The notes under the pieces were generated by a model. The model had not been told where the DNA came from and made no database searches. It was given only the letters and a program-made list of their open reading frames with translations. Positions 1 through 11,048 of a stretch of 25,305 bases of DNA are shown here, piece after piece. Made by a program: the position numbers and the translations under genes. Origin of the DNA: Magnaporthiopsis rhizophila (lineage: Eukaryota > Ascomycota > Sordariomycetes > Magnaporthales > Magnaporthaceae); NCBI GenBank assembly GCA_003049465.1, contig PYSS01000233.1:1-25305 (forward strand), written 5' to 3'. Each line of letters starts with the position of its first letter. Within the stretch, counting starts at the first letter, position 1.

Positions 1-791
1 GGGCAAGGGAGAAATCAAGCCGCCGTTCAACGGGAGCCAATCGCATATCGCATATAGCCGATCAAGGCAACGCAGTCCGAGCGGATGCCCGCCCCAAAGG
101 CTCGATTGGCCCACAGCGAAGCAGAGCCTCTTGGGCTTGTGGGGGAGGACCAGTGGCACCATTAAGCGCCGGTGGTTTTTTATTTTGTTGGGTTTCCATT
201 GCCAACAGGACACATTCGAGCGAAAGGAGAGGAGGATCAAGTGACACTGACAGCAGGCCGTACATCGTAGCCGCAGACGAAGATCCCGGCAGATGGGCTA
301 CTGCAAACCAACGGACGGCAATTGGCCTCCCGACGGGAAACCCCTCTGCTGCTGCCGCGGCGGCGGGAGGATGTGATTACACAACAGTGTGCATACATAC
401 ATACCTAGGCATACACACTAGGGTCTTTGGGGTAGGTATCACCATCCGCGGGCACATGCGCATCGAGTACTACGCAGCGTTGTTGAGCTTAGTTGGACAG
501 ATGGAATGCCGGCGGGCTGTGCGCGTCGAGGCGGTCGGGGACTTGGACTCTCCACGAGAAATGCTACGTGCTGCTGATTGGCTGGGTAGGCGACGGACGC
601 GCGGCTGGCTGGCTGTGTGCATGAATTCCATAAACCCATAAATTGATTGGCTGGATAAGAGGTACGCGCCTGGCCGGCTGCCGCGCCTGGCTTGCGTGGT
701 CTTCGGGAACGCCTACATGGACGAACCCGGGTCATCATGTCATAGATCGTGGCAGTTCAGTAATGGTGGTTCCATCACGCTGATGCTGGTG

Positions 792-817
792 TTTTTTTTT
801 TTTTTTTTTTTTTTTTT
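792..817. repeat. Poly-T tract, 26 nt
   Basis: An uninterrupted run of 26 T lies between a GGTG and an ACATAGG flank. It is a homopolymer microsatellite, and its exact length is liable to sequencing error. Confidence 0.95.
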
Positions 818-1409
818 ACATAGGTGGCTTTCGATCTGGGCTTGGCATATCGAGTCTAATGCTTGTGCTTCGGCGTCGATCGTCACTTTACCGGACCAAG
901 TCCAAAACACCCCAGTCACCAGTTCAAAAATCCGTCAAATAGTCCAACAGATAGTCTCTTTATTATATTCACAGTCATCTCCGATTGAAGAATTCTGGGA
1001 GGAAGTAGAAGGAAAGCAATAGCGCGTCAATATCGGGGGTTCCTCGGCGCCAGGCACCGCAAGCGCCGGCTTTGTACCTCGGCCTAGCAGGGAAGGAGGG
1101 ATCTTCGGTTCAAGTGACGGTCATGACCGACGGGAGAAAACGTCCGGGCCTGGCCCCAGTCCAAGGTCCGTCGATAGGGCGAGGGTGGCGGCGGGTCTGG
1201 TGCGAGCATCCATGAGGGCGGCTCCCTCCTCCTGACCATCATTTTCTTTTTGGTAAATAAATTCGGCCAGCCTTCATCGGCAGTGAAGCTAACGAACGGT
1301 TCCTCGGAGCCCCCTCCCCTCGCCCGTTGAAGCATCGGGCCGCCATAGAGCGAACTATACGGATTTAAAAGGCACCAAGTCCGCCCGCCGGAAAATTCAG
1401 ACCTACCTA

Positions 1410-1419
1410 GACCTAGGTC
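1410..1419. repeat. Perfect 10-bp palindrome GACCTAGGTC
   Basis: GACCTAGGTC reads identically on both strands and follows a partial copy (ACCTACCTAG). It could be a dimeric protein-binding site, but no gene nearby supports a function. Confidence 0.4.
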
Positions 1420-1740
1420 GGTACCATGCAGACGTAGGTGCTGGCTGAGTCAGCAGCAGACAATCAACTAAACTAACAAAAAAGTCACCTGCCCGTCGAT
1501 GCCCTGCAGTCTTGGGAGCCACGACAGCCCGTCGGCGCGCTGGCTAATCAGGACAGGGCAGGCGTCCGGAATAAGCAACCAACTTAGCCTCCATTTCGGT
1601 GTTTGCGCTTTTCTGAGCGGGCTGGTAGGTAAGGTCGGTAGGCAACCCATTTGCCGCCCGTCTATCCCGGCGCGCGGACACGGTCGGTGGAGAAAAAGAA
1701 GCAGATCGCCATCAGGGAGCTCCCCACCCAAAAACACGGG

Positions 1741-1760
1741 GGCTGGCTGGCTGGCTGGCT
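1741..1760. repeat. GGCT tetranucleotide microsatellite
   Basis: Five tandem copies of GGCT. Shorter GGCTGG pieces recur elsewhere in the left part of the window (for example near 600 and 650), so this is a common simple-sequence motif of this genome region. Confidence 0.85.
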
Positions 1761-2490
1761 GACCTGCTGCCTCACGATGTCGTCAAAGCGATTGGCGACC
1801 AGCAAGGAAGTCCCAGCCATGGAAGCGGGCAGGCTCCAGGGGCAAAAACGCGCAATCTTCCCAACCATTTGATTTTTCCTTTGATGACCGCCAAAGAAAA
1901 CACCCCCTATCCCACCATCCCCTTGGCCGCTTTCTTGCTCTCGGTGCTGGGGGGAGTTCCCATTTGCGTCACGCCAAATGATGACCGCCACCCTGCTGCC
2001 ACGTTCATCACACGCTATTGCGTTCGCAACCCCCCGCTTCTTAGCACCCATGCTCTTATAGTTCTCGTCTCTCCTACCGCCCGGTCTCAGGCGGCTCACC
2101 CATTTTTTTTTTTCTCTTCTGGGAGACTGCCCGAACATGGGTCTCGTCGACCGACAAACAAACAAAACAGCAGGCCCAGACTCTTATCGGGGGACGGCAA
2201 ACTGACGCTTCTTCATCTGCCCCAAGCTGGCGATCTTTCACCCGGTACCCAGTGGTGTCTGGGACGCACAGCAGCAGGGAGGGTCCGGCTGCACGTTCAT
2301 GACAGGCGCTGTCTGATCTCATCCACTTTGACGCACACGCTGTGGTCCGAGAGAATGGGAACCAGGAGGTCAGGCGGCGCAGCACGCGCCGGAGGGGAGG
2401 GATAGGTATGCGCAGCAGAGACGGCGCTACATGGCTGGCCTTGCAGGTAACGGAGACCCCGTCCGTCCCGTGCTGCCTGAGCCAGCGTCT

Positions 2491-2557
2491 CTTTTTTTTT
2501 TTTCTGGCTCTCTCTCTTTTTTTTTATTTTATTTTATTTTATTTTTTTTATTTTTCC
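2491..2557. repeat. Poly-T and ATTTT pentanucleotide repeat tract
   Basis: A 12-nt T run, a CTCTCTCT stretch and another T run lead into several tandem ATTTT units (about 2525-2550). The whole block is almost purely pyrimidine plus regularly spaced A. It is a simple repeat, and ORFs crossing it contain only Phe/Leu/Tyr low-complexity residues. Confidence 0.85.
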
Positions 2558-4452
2558 CTCCCAGCCAGGAAGCACACCCCTGCGCACTCGCATCCCTGCT
2601 CTTCTTTTAGGATGAAAGGTACCCCCTGGTACACGCATGCCGAATTCGATAGTGCAGAATTTGGACCAGCAGGTTGCGTTGGCAGGCTGCACGCGCGGTG
2701 TCCCCGGGAAACCCCCTATTATTTTTCCACCCTCCTTTCCTAGCCTTCCGTTTGGACGCGTTTTGAACCACTACGGCACCCCTGGCCTTGTCCTGCACGC
2801 CGTCTCCCGTCCGTTCCCGCCGCAGGTTTGCCTGATGATGGGTGAGGGTTTGTTGTTGACGTGTGAGGGGGACATCCCGCAGTGGCTGGCGGTCCCGGGA
2901 GAAACAGAAGAAACCCCAGTGGGAAAATGGTGAGGCACCTCAAACCCAGTGGTTCCGGCACGGCTTGCTTGCACCCACCCACACCATTCGGCTAACCCTT
3001 GCTTCCTGTTCGCCCGCCGCTGGGATGGCGGCAGCGAATTGGTCGGAAAAAGACTGGGCGAGGGGAGATGGGAGGGGAACTGGGGTGTAGGAAGGTTCGG
3101 CGGCTGGCAGGGAGAGAAGCATTCCTCCGCGCAGGCAAGCCCAGCCCAAGGGCGATGCGACTGCAACTTGGAGCGAGCAAGCACCCTTGCCCTTGCTTTC
3201 TCTGTGCTGTTCTGTCGGCGGTGTCGATGGCGTTCGGTCTCTTGGTTGCGTCCGAACCGGGCACCTACCCCCAGCCCCTCCCCGCGTCCACCTGAGCAAG
3301 CAGCATCCACTTAGAGACGTGGTCGCCAGCGCGGGAGGCACTGCCAGGAGCCCTGTCAGTTGTACGCTGCGCGAGGGGAAAAAAAAATAAAAAGGCCGCT
3401 AGTGAGGGTGGAAATGGCGATGCGTCCCATGCTTTCGATCCGGCCCATTCTCCTCCCCCGGCCCAAGTAGAGGAGGAGGCGGACTGGCTCCTCACTCGTC
3501 GCCTTTCCACTTTGCCTCTGGGCCGCCCTTCGTATACACCCCTGCGGCCCATTACGACGACGACGCATCGGCCTGAGCATCCCAGCACCCCAGAACCCCG
3601 GGCAGTGTAGGACGGGCAAAGTTGAGAGATGACGGCGCTCCCAAATGAACGGCCTGCAAGTCGCCCCGCCGGGTCGCGTTATTAATTGGATGCGGGCCCC
3701 TTCAAACCCCATGGGTCAGGGCCTTAGCAACATGTAATATCATCCTGTGTTATTTATCGGATGCACAGAAAAATGCGCTTCTGACTGAACCAAGACTTGT
3801 GTTATCGTGGCGCGGGCAGGCAGCAGCAGAAGCAGACGACCTGTCGATAGCCTGCCTCTCCCACCCCGGTCAGAGGGAATCTGATGAGAGGAGCTGAGTG
3901 GGCGTCCGGGCCCTTCGTACTGTGCGGCCAGATCCCAGCTCCAGCAGCGGGCCGGGGGGTTGACGAGATATCAGAGGTTTCTTGCCAGATTGCCAATCCA
4001 ATAGGAAGCGGGCGGTGTGCTAAAATTGGCAAGGACGGGAAAATAGACCATGGGACTTTTTCTCTCTCTCGCTCTCTCGACTGTGGCCGCTGGAGATGAG
4101 GGCCAGGTTGGAGAGATTTGCATGCGCACGCAGGCAGCTGGAGGCGAGATGGACCCACGGGAAGCTGACGGGTCCCCGAGGTTATCGAGGGACACCCCAT
4201 TCCCCATTTGTTGACGAGAGATGGCCAGTGCTACCCCAACCACGGTTCGCGTTTTGTGTTCTGCCAGGCCTGGATGGTATGGATGTATGCCCACCCAACC
4301 GACTTTGACTGGCTTGATTTGAACACAAACACATCTAGAACTGCCCGTCTTGTCAATCTCGTATGACGATACGGCCAAGGGCGTCGCACGCTTGGAAACC
4401 TGGCAGAGGCAGGCTGGGCTCGGAGCCGGAGAAAATTGAGAGGAAATTTTAG

Positions 4453-4470
4453 TTTAGCTCCGGGGCTAAA
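4453..4470. repeat. Short inverted repeat TTTAGC/GCTAAA
   Basis: A six-base perfect stem (TTTAGC and GCTAAA) surrounds a six-base GC-rich spacer. It is not next to any supported gene end, so I do not call it a terminator. Confidence 0.35.
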
Positions 4471-5281
4471 TTTCGAGCTGCAAGGGTGAAAAAGAAAAGG
4501 GCGCATTCCCTCTTCAAAACACAAGTCGCTGCGGTATGGTGGTTGGGCCGTTTCCGAAACCTGGCCGAGCAAAAAAATAATGCCCGTTTTTGACCACCAA
4601 TTTACTACGAGAACGGGTAGTTTAGAGAATCCAGACTCAGGTTGACGGCAGCTTGACTGATTTTGACATGACAGACAGGCCGCCCGCCACGTCTGGATCC
4701 TCCCGGGGAAGCTAGGACCTACAGGTACAGGAGCTAGGAGAAAAGAAAAAAAGAACCAACCCAAGGGAAAACCCTTCGGCGGGAAGAAGCATTGAACGGA
4801 CGGACCGGCGCGCAAAACGAAGGAAGGAGAAAAAAAAAAAACCACATCTGTCACGACGCACGCTTCAACTCTGCTAACGGCGCGCTGCCGAAGCGTACCC
4901 GCACGGTGATTTTTCTGCTGTCGTTCCCCTCTCGGGTTGGTGCATTCCCTGTTCCAGAAGCAAGCGCACGCAGCTCGGACGACAATGCATTCCACACACA
5001 CCTCACCTGCACTCATCATATTTTCCAGTCATGCTGGAGAGGGAGGAGACGTACGTTTCCCGGCATGCTGTGAAACAAACTAGGAGATGTACAGCTAGTT
5101 AAATCCCTTACATGCAAAGAAACAAAAGATTCGTCGCCTTTCCCCTAGGTCCTTTCCACCGCATCAAACTCCCAAATCTGTGGCGGGCGCAAAAGTACTG
5201 ATTTGATGCCAGTGTCGTCGTTGTTGTGTGAGTGGTGCGGTTGGGCTTGGCGGCGGGCGCCTGTGCGTCAGGAAACATCGA

Positions 5282-5318
5282 TCACACACACACACTGCAC
5301 TGCACTGCACGCACGCAC
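5282..5318. repeat. Compound CA / CTGCA / CGCA microsatellite
   Basis: A run of CA dinucleotides passes into three CTGCA pentamers and then CGCA tetramers. The stepwise change of unit is typical of a microsatellite evolving by slippage and point mutation. Confidence 0.85.
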
Positions 5319-5518
5319 GTTTCTCGTCTCCGTCTCTGCTCTGTTTTTCCCCCTCCAAAAAGGTTCCATCTTTGCCAAAAACTCCGGCCCCGGTCTTTTC
5401 CCATGCCCACCAGAGATGCGACCAGAGACGGACGGACGGGGTCCCCCTCCCCTGACAGTGCCAATTACCCGACGTCAGACTGTCTGAGCGGTCAATCGCG
5501 TCGACTGCACACCCTCCT

Positions 5519-5532
5519 CCCCCCCCCCCCCC
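5519..5532. repeat. Poly-C tract, 14 nt
   Basis: Fourteen consecutive C follow CCTCCT. On the minus strand it would encode poly-Gly in one frame, which explains a spurious Gly-rich ORF there. Confidence 0.9.
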
Positions 5533-5972
5533 GGCTGGTGCGGAGGAGTAAGCCGGTGGGTGTTGCTTGGACCGAGGTGTAATTTTTCTTCTTCTTTTCT
5601 TTGCCCCTGCCGGCAGCATGGAAAGGGACATGGACGGGTGGGAACCCCCCCTCAGCCCTGGTTAATCTGCGCTCAATTTGCATTGCATGCATTTCATTCC
5701 CCATCTCTAGCTCAGCTCAACGCGCGCTTCCGTCTTGTAGAGATGGTCGCTCCGTCTATCGATCCCCGGAGATTTGTAGTTTGTAGTTCCAACTGCTAGA
5801 CAGGCACAACAACACATACACCGTCGCTTTCCAAACTCGGGACTCCGACGCGGGGGTGAACAGTAAAGCCAGCACCATGCCGACACGTCCTGATAAAAAG
5901 GTGGGCACCGTTTTGAGGTTCGGTTTGCACGCCTCGACGGTGCGGGTCCCCTCCTCCCCTTGTTCTTGAATG

Positions 5973-7338
5973 CCCCACCTCCATCCCACTGGGATCCCTG
6001 CTCGGTGGCTGCAACCCGTGCACGCGGGTGCCGCTGTGCACTAGCTTAGGAATTTACCCCTGCTAGTTTCTCTTTTTATCGTTTTCGTTTTATCTCTGTT
6101 TTTCATTTTTCGCAATTCTTTATCTTTTTTTTACCTCCCCCTCTTTCCCTTTTCAAGGAAATCTTTTTTGAAGCCTGCACCGTGCCCGTACCTGCCCGTT
6201 CCTCCCACCTTCCCCCGTTTGGAAAGCTGGACCCAACCAACCTCTTTCCCCCATTTCTCCCTCCCTGCGCCCTTTCAGGATTTTTTCTTTTTTTTCGGTG
6301 GTTTGTCTCGCAGAAGAGGAAGCCCGTGCTACCACCTCACTATCCTCTTTTCATTCAGACTGCAAGTCTGCCCCGATCAAGTCGAGGGTTCCCAGACCTG
6401 GACGTGCTTGATTTTCCACCCAGAAGGCCGCACGCCCACGATCCCAAAACGTCAATTTTCCCTCGTTTTGCATCTCTTTTCGGTCTGTGCAATCAACCTA
6501 CTCAGTTTTTTCTTTTCTGGGCGTCGCTTCCGCCGGCTCTCGTACGAAGCTGCACCTGCGCTTGCTGCTCACGACTTGTCACGCTGCTGCTGGGTGGACG
6601 ACCCGCATTCCTCGACCCGGCCCTACCGCCTGCCTAACCTGCCGCCTGCCTTTCCTAAAGCGGCTTGCTCTTAGGCCTGTAAGGGTCCCGCGTCTTTAGT
6701 CTTCTCTAACACTCATTTGACGTGTGTCGCCCTCCAAAGGCGTTTGTGGAGGCTCCCTTGCCTCGCACAAGCAAGCCCCGAAGCCAGACAGTTAAATCTT
6801 GGTGCATTTGTCGCCAGCCTCGGTCTTTTTTTTGCGTTTGGTGTTTTCCCCGCCTGTCTTTGCTTTTATTTTTATTTTTTCTCTCATTTTATCTTTCCAC
6901 TTTGAACCCTGTCCTGCCCGTTTCGGAAGCGACTGCATTTTGGCACTCGACTCCGTCCATTGCCGCTGCAGCGAACGAACGCGCATCGCAAGCAATCGCC
7001 AGGCACCCAAAACAGTCTGGGGCAAATAAGGAGCCGCCCCCAGTTTTTTTCTTTCCTCGTCGCGTTCCCGTCCCGGCGGGCACACACCAGACTCGATATA
7101 GCAAGCAGGCCAGCCCAGTCCCGTCGCCAGCACCCAACCAGGTTTCTGCGCGACAATCAGGCAACTCCAACCCGAACCACCCTCTCCGCAAAAAAGGCCA
7201 GATCCAGTATAGGCCATCGGCCGAACAACCTCAAAACAGCATTTCCGTCCAACCCTTCACCTTTATTTGCCCGTTTTTGTTTGGCAGCAGCTCCTCTCGT
7301 CTACGATAACCCCATATTTTCCCTCTACCGCCGCAGAC
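5973..7338 (+). promoter_or_regulatory. ATG-free CT-rich leader/promoter of MCM1
   Basis: The sense strand contains no ATG between the one at 5970-5972 and the MCM1 start at 7339, that is 1366 nt. The antisense strand of the same interval has about 14. The stretch is strongly pyrimidine-rich, with T and CT tracts around 6061-6160, 6240-6300 and 6830-6900, as in many filamentous-fungal promoters and 5' leaders. The simplest reading is that much of it is transcribed as a long 5' untranslated leader kept free of upstream start codons. No TATA box or transcription start could be assigned with confidence, and introns inside the leader are possible but not proven. Confidence 0.6.
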
Positions 7339-8343
7339 ATGGCCGACATCACAGACCAGCACGAGCAAACCTCCCCCACGGAGCTCAACGACGACGCGCA
7401 CTCTGCTGGCAACGGCAACGCGCCTGCTGCTGAGAGCCGAGGTGTGAAGCGCCAGCGGGCCAGCGCCGCCGACGACGATGACGATGATGATGAGAAGGGC
7501 GGCCGCGAGAGGAGGAAGATTGAGATCAAATTTATTAATGATAAGTCGCGTCGCCACATCACCTTCTCAAAGCGCAAGGCCGGAATCATGAAGAAGGTTC
7601 GTTCAGACCAAAAGACTTCTTTTTGTCCCATCTTTGCCCCAGGCCGGGCTTTCCCCTCGAGCGCATTGCCCAATTCCTGGTCGACTAGACGCGACATCGC
7701 CCTCGCTGTCTTTATTTTCCTCAGGAATTGTCACAATGCACTCTACTCTGCCTGCGCACAGCCAGCCAAACTCGTCCTTTTTGGCTAACACATGTCGGCT
7801 TCTTTCTTCATCCTAGGCCTACGAACTGTCCGTCCTTACCGGAACCCAGGTTCTTCTCCTCGTCGTCTCCGAAACCGGTCTGGTCTACACGTTTACCACT
7901 CCCAAACTGCAGCCATTGGTCACAAAGGCTGAGGGCAAAAACTTGATTCAGGTACGTGTTGCAGATAGCGCGTAGTCGTGGTCGCGTTGGGGACGCGCGT
8001 GGCACGACCGTGTGCGTTCCTCCGATCACCATGTGTCAGTCCTGGACACTAACATGTCTCTCCACCACAGGCATGCCTCAATGCGCCAGAGCCGGCCCCC
8101 GGAAACGAGAACGGCGTCGATGATGGCCAAATCGACTCGCCAGAGGAGGCTCCCAACACCAACATGCCTCAGCAAGCCCCAAGGCCACCGGGCATGTCAC
8201 AGCACCCGCACGGGATGCCTCAATACAACATGCCTGGCATGGACCCCGCGATGGCGTATGGTACCTACGTCCAACCAAGCGGCGCATCATACAGGATGCC
8301 GCCGCAGTCGGGCATGCCGCAGCACACCTCGCACCAGTCATAG
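7339..8343 (+). CDS. MCM1: Mcm1-type MADS-box transcription factor (three exons)
   Basis: Exons are 7339-7596, 7817-7951 and 8071-8343, giving 221 residues. The first ATG after a 1366-nt ATG-free stretch is used. Residues 35-40 (GVKRQR) form a basic patch and 45-51 are seven Asp. The MADS domain starts at RERRKIEIKF (about 56) and continues through KSRRHITFSKRKAGIMKKAY and LTGTQVLLLVVSETGLVYTF to about 115, followed by the SRF-like extension ending in NLIQACLNAPE. This is the SRF/Mcm1 (type I) family: a dimeric nuclear DNA-binding protein recognising CC(A/T)6GG-like sites and acting with partner factors in mating, cell-cycle and morphogenesis control. The C-terminus (about 150-221) is Met/Pro/Gln/His-rich with repeated MP steps, without a long poly-Gln tract. 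Intron 1 splits the MADS domain between KK and A. Branch motifs CTAAC occur at 7785-7789 and 8049-8053. Family assignment is very secure. Confidence 0.96.
7597..7816 (+). other. MCM1 intron 1 (220 bp, phase 0)
   Basis: The donor is GTTCGT, a less common variant of the fungal GTRWGT consensus. The branch motif is GCTAAC near 7784-7789 and the acceptor is CTAG. Removing it restores the MADS sequence MKKAYELSVLTG. Without removal the frame runs to a stop at 7786-7788. Confidence 0.93.
7952..8070 (+). other. MCM1 intron 2 (119 bp, phase 0)
   Basis: The donor is GTACGT, the branch motif ACTAAC lies at 8048-8053 and the acceptor is CACAG. Splicing joins NLIQ to ACLNAPE, matching the conserved end of the Mcm1/SRF dimerisation region. 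Confidence 0.94.
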
Positions 8344-8431
8344 GGTCCGGGGTGCGCCGGCTGATCTGTCTGGTGCTACCGGCCGCGGACGTCGTTTGCG
8401 TTCAGCATCGATTACGATACCGATACCCCCT

Positions 8432-8444
8432 TGCATTTAATGCA
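8432..8444. repeat. Palindrome TGCATTTAATGCA in MCM1 3' region
   Basis: Six-base arms TGCATT/AATGCA around a single central T, 88 bases after the MCM1 stop codon. It lies in the probable 3' UTR; any role in 3' end formation is speculation. Confidence 0.35.
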
Positions 8445-10363
8445 TCCTCCAGGGACCTGATTTAACCCCTTGTTACTGAGCCTTATGTTATCTACGCATT
8501 CAAGCCCCCTCCTCCTTACACCCATAATCGTCGTTATCAGTGCAATCTGATCGCTCGTCCGCGGGGCCGTCATTCATGCGGCGGATGAGTGGTTGCTCCC
8601 CTGCTCTCAAACCCATTTTTCCTTTTCCTCTCTGGTACGCACATACGGTGGTTGCCTCTCGCCTTGCCCTGTCCGCACGCTGCCATATACCCTGCAGGCC
8701 TTTGGGTGGTGCGAATGCAGGATTCCGCCTGGTCTTCGCCTTCACCGCTGCCCCGGAACGATGCGCGTTGCACAGGCGCTCGGACCTTGCAAGTTGCCGC
8801 GCGATTTGAGAGCCTCGACTTGACGGCTCTTGGATAAGAACGACCCTATGCACCCCTTCCGCCGGAAGGGAAAGGACGGAGTGGGGTTTTCTTGTCGACG
8901 CCGCTCGAAGACACCTCAACCTGGCAAGCTTCAACATCATGGACAAAATGGCGACGCGTCACGATCTACAAGAAAAAAAAAGTTGCTGCTCCTGAGCAGT
9001 TGGGTTAGGAGATCATGTTCCTCACTTGTTTTCTCTTGCATCTCTTTTTTCCTTTTTTTCTTTCCCTCTTGTTTCCCCAACTATAATCTTGGGATGGGCG
9101 CCGGGTGGAAAGAGCTGTGGTGGATGGTTGGAATGCCCTACAAGCCTTTTCCGTTGTTTCTTGCAGTTTCGCGGGGTTTCCTTTGATGCCAAGGCAGCAA
9201 AGCAAAACACCGCTTGGAGTTGAGGGGGTCAATGGAGTCGCAGGTATCGCGGATTCGTTCAATGGTTACCATGACGGGATGATGATGACCCCCTCGGGAG
9301 TGGCTTGGTTGGAGGGGGGTTGGGGAAGGATGGACTATCGGCCACCATGGAGATTCCGCCTGCATTGCCAATTCCCTGTCCGGCCATGGCGCTTATCTCT
9401 TCCCTACGACTCGCGCATTCGCTCTCGATACTTGCGGACCGACCGTTGGTCATTACACCCGCCCGAATGCAAGAGAAGGCAATCTGCCATTTTGAACCCC
9501 CGATCGTCCGAGGGTTCATATTGTATGGTTGTCGGAAGAGGATGAGTACCATGTGTGGGCCATTGGCAAAGCAGGAGGCACCCAGGGAGGCACGCATGAT
9601 AATACATGGTTGCATGGTATCAGTGGCTAAGAAGGGGAGAAGGGAGAGAAGGCAATTAAAACAATAAAAAGACGGAAGCTGCTATGGGCTGGGTGTGGGA
9701 GGCGAATGAGTGGCAGGGGGAGAGAGCAGAAAGGTTCGAAATAATTCCAAATCCGTCATGCTAACACCTTAGCTGCCAGTGTATGATAGTTACTCTCTTC
9801 TTTTCCCCCTTATAGCTCGTTATTTTTTTCCGTCTCCTTTTATAGAAAGTCATGTTCGGCCCGTCTTTGTCACATTTCCTGCGTGAGTTTTGGCGTGCGT
9901 GTAAAGATGCAAGTGCCAGAAAGGCGGCGGCGGAAAGGCCCATGCACGATGACACAAGATTCAGGAACCAACGCCGCCCAGGCACGGAAAGCGCACGGCG
10001 AAAGCGGGTGAACGGGCTTGGCTGAGCGGCTTTGCCCGCCGTTGCGTCGCTAACCACTCTTGGTTGAGCAGCGCCGTCCGGTTGGATTTCCTATTTGGAC
10101 CAAAAGAAAAAAAAAAAAGAACGCGGGCTTGGGTTTAATGGGTTTAGCTCGTCGCCCTAAGGTGGGTAGTAACCTTTTGGATCATGCACGCAAATACACT
10201 TCTTTACATACTGTTTTATGTGTCCTACGGACTGCTTTCCCGTGTGCCTACCCGTTTAGCGGTTTGTCTAGGCTGGGCTGAGCTGCAAACATGTCGTCGC
10301 ATCTGAACGCCAGCTGGCTGCCGAAGCACCGAGTGCGAGAATCCATCTGCTGAATCCTCTTGC

Positions 10364-10387
10364 TTTTTTTTTTTTTTTTTTTTTTTT
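10364..10387. repeat. Poly-T tract, 24 nt
   Basis: Twenty-four consecutive T, followed closely by further C/T tracts to about 10400. It is a homopolymer microsatellite. Confidence 0.95.
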
Positions 10388-10655
10388 CCTTTCTTTTTTT
10401 GCACGCGGTTTGCACCTTTTCTTGGTTTCCCGCGCCGGGATTTTGAAACATCAACACTTCATCGTCGCCTGAACATTGACAAGCAGATGGGCCAAACCAA
10501 GAAAGCTCTCACGTCATCCTATACAGAATGCAGGCTCACCCGCGCTTCTTCCCATGGTGTCGTTGTTTTATTCCTGACCTGTGTACGACCCGAGTGATCC
10601 GTGCTCGGCCAACTCCCGAGACGCTAGGTTGGATTTTGCCCGAGGCCGGTGGTCC

Positions 10656-11048
10656 ATGGAACCTGGGTTTGGTTCACCCTGGATGTTCATTACAGTGAGG
10701 TCGAGGACGTGGATCGAACATGAACTTCCTAGTATGTCGGCGCTTACGGTGGTGTACGCGATCCTAGCCAGGTGGATGAGGTCGCCATCTTTCTCGCTCA
10801 CCGAGGACCCCCAAGCGTGGAAAGACGGCACGGCACGTTGTGCTTACACGCAGGTCATAGCCAAACAAACGGAGCAAACATGCCGTGGACTCGAGTTGGA
10901 TCGGCTTAAAACATGGGTTAACGACGTCCATTTTATCAGCTCAATGGCGATCCTCTTGGTGACCCCGTGCATAGGCTGCTTCTCCTGCTTGTTAGGAGCT
11001 ATTCTATTACCTTCACAGGATCCTAACATCGATCACATCAGCCCGTGA
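10656..11048 (+). CDS. Weak hypothetical ORF, 130 aa
   Basis: An ATG-initiated, stop-ended ORF of 130 codons that I do not recognise. The first part is mixed, with several Trp residues. Residues of about 96-120 form one hydrophobic, Cys-containing stretch (around SSMAILLVTPCIGCFSCLLG) that could span a membrane. The 10.5-11.5 kb block differs from its surroundings in having almost no homopolymer or CT tracts, which is why I list it. The opposite strand also has ORFs of 87-90 codons here, so the coding strand is uncertain. It could be a real lineage-specific gene, a decayed gene fragment or chance. No introns or leader signal could be defined. Confidence 0.18.
   Translation: MEPGFGSPWMFITVRSRTWIEHELPSMSALTVVYAILARWMRSPSFSLTEDPQAWKDGTARCAYTQVIAKQTEQTCRGLELDRLKTWVNDVHFISSMAILLVTPCIGCFSCLLGAILLPSQDPNIDHISP

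Larger units (their letters stand above)
1..5972. other. Gene-free stretch with simple repeats
   Basis: I find no gene that I can support here. All frames are broken into short ORFs on both strands. The longest, 262 codons on the minus strand at 4231-5019, is rich in Phe runs derived from A/T tracts, has no recognisable domain and is probably chance. The stretch holds a 26-nt poly-T, a GGCT tetranucleotide run, an ATTTT pentanucleotide run, a compound CA/CTGCA run and a poly-C tract, each listed separately, plus small palindromes. A promoter for a gene left of the window cannot be excluded. Confidence 0.6.

Noticed and set aside
4231..5019. 262-codon minus-strand ORF, the longest in the left third
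   Set aside because: It has an ATG, but Phe runs come from A/T tracts, no domain is recognisable, and shadow ORFs exist in other frames. There is no leader-like ATG depletion before it.
6168..7309. Several ORFs of 100-195 codons upstream of MCM1
   Set aside because: All would need TTG, GTG or CTG starts. No ATG occurs on this strand between 5973 and 7338, and the products are low-complexity translations of CT tracts.
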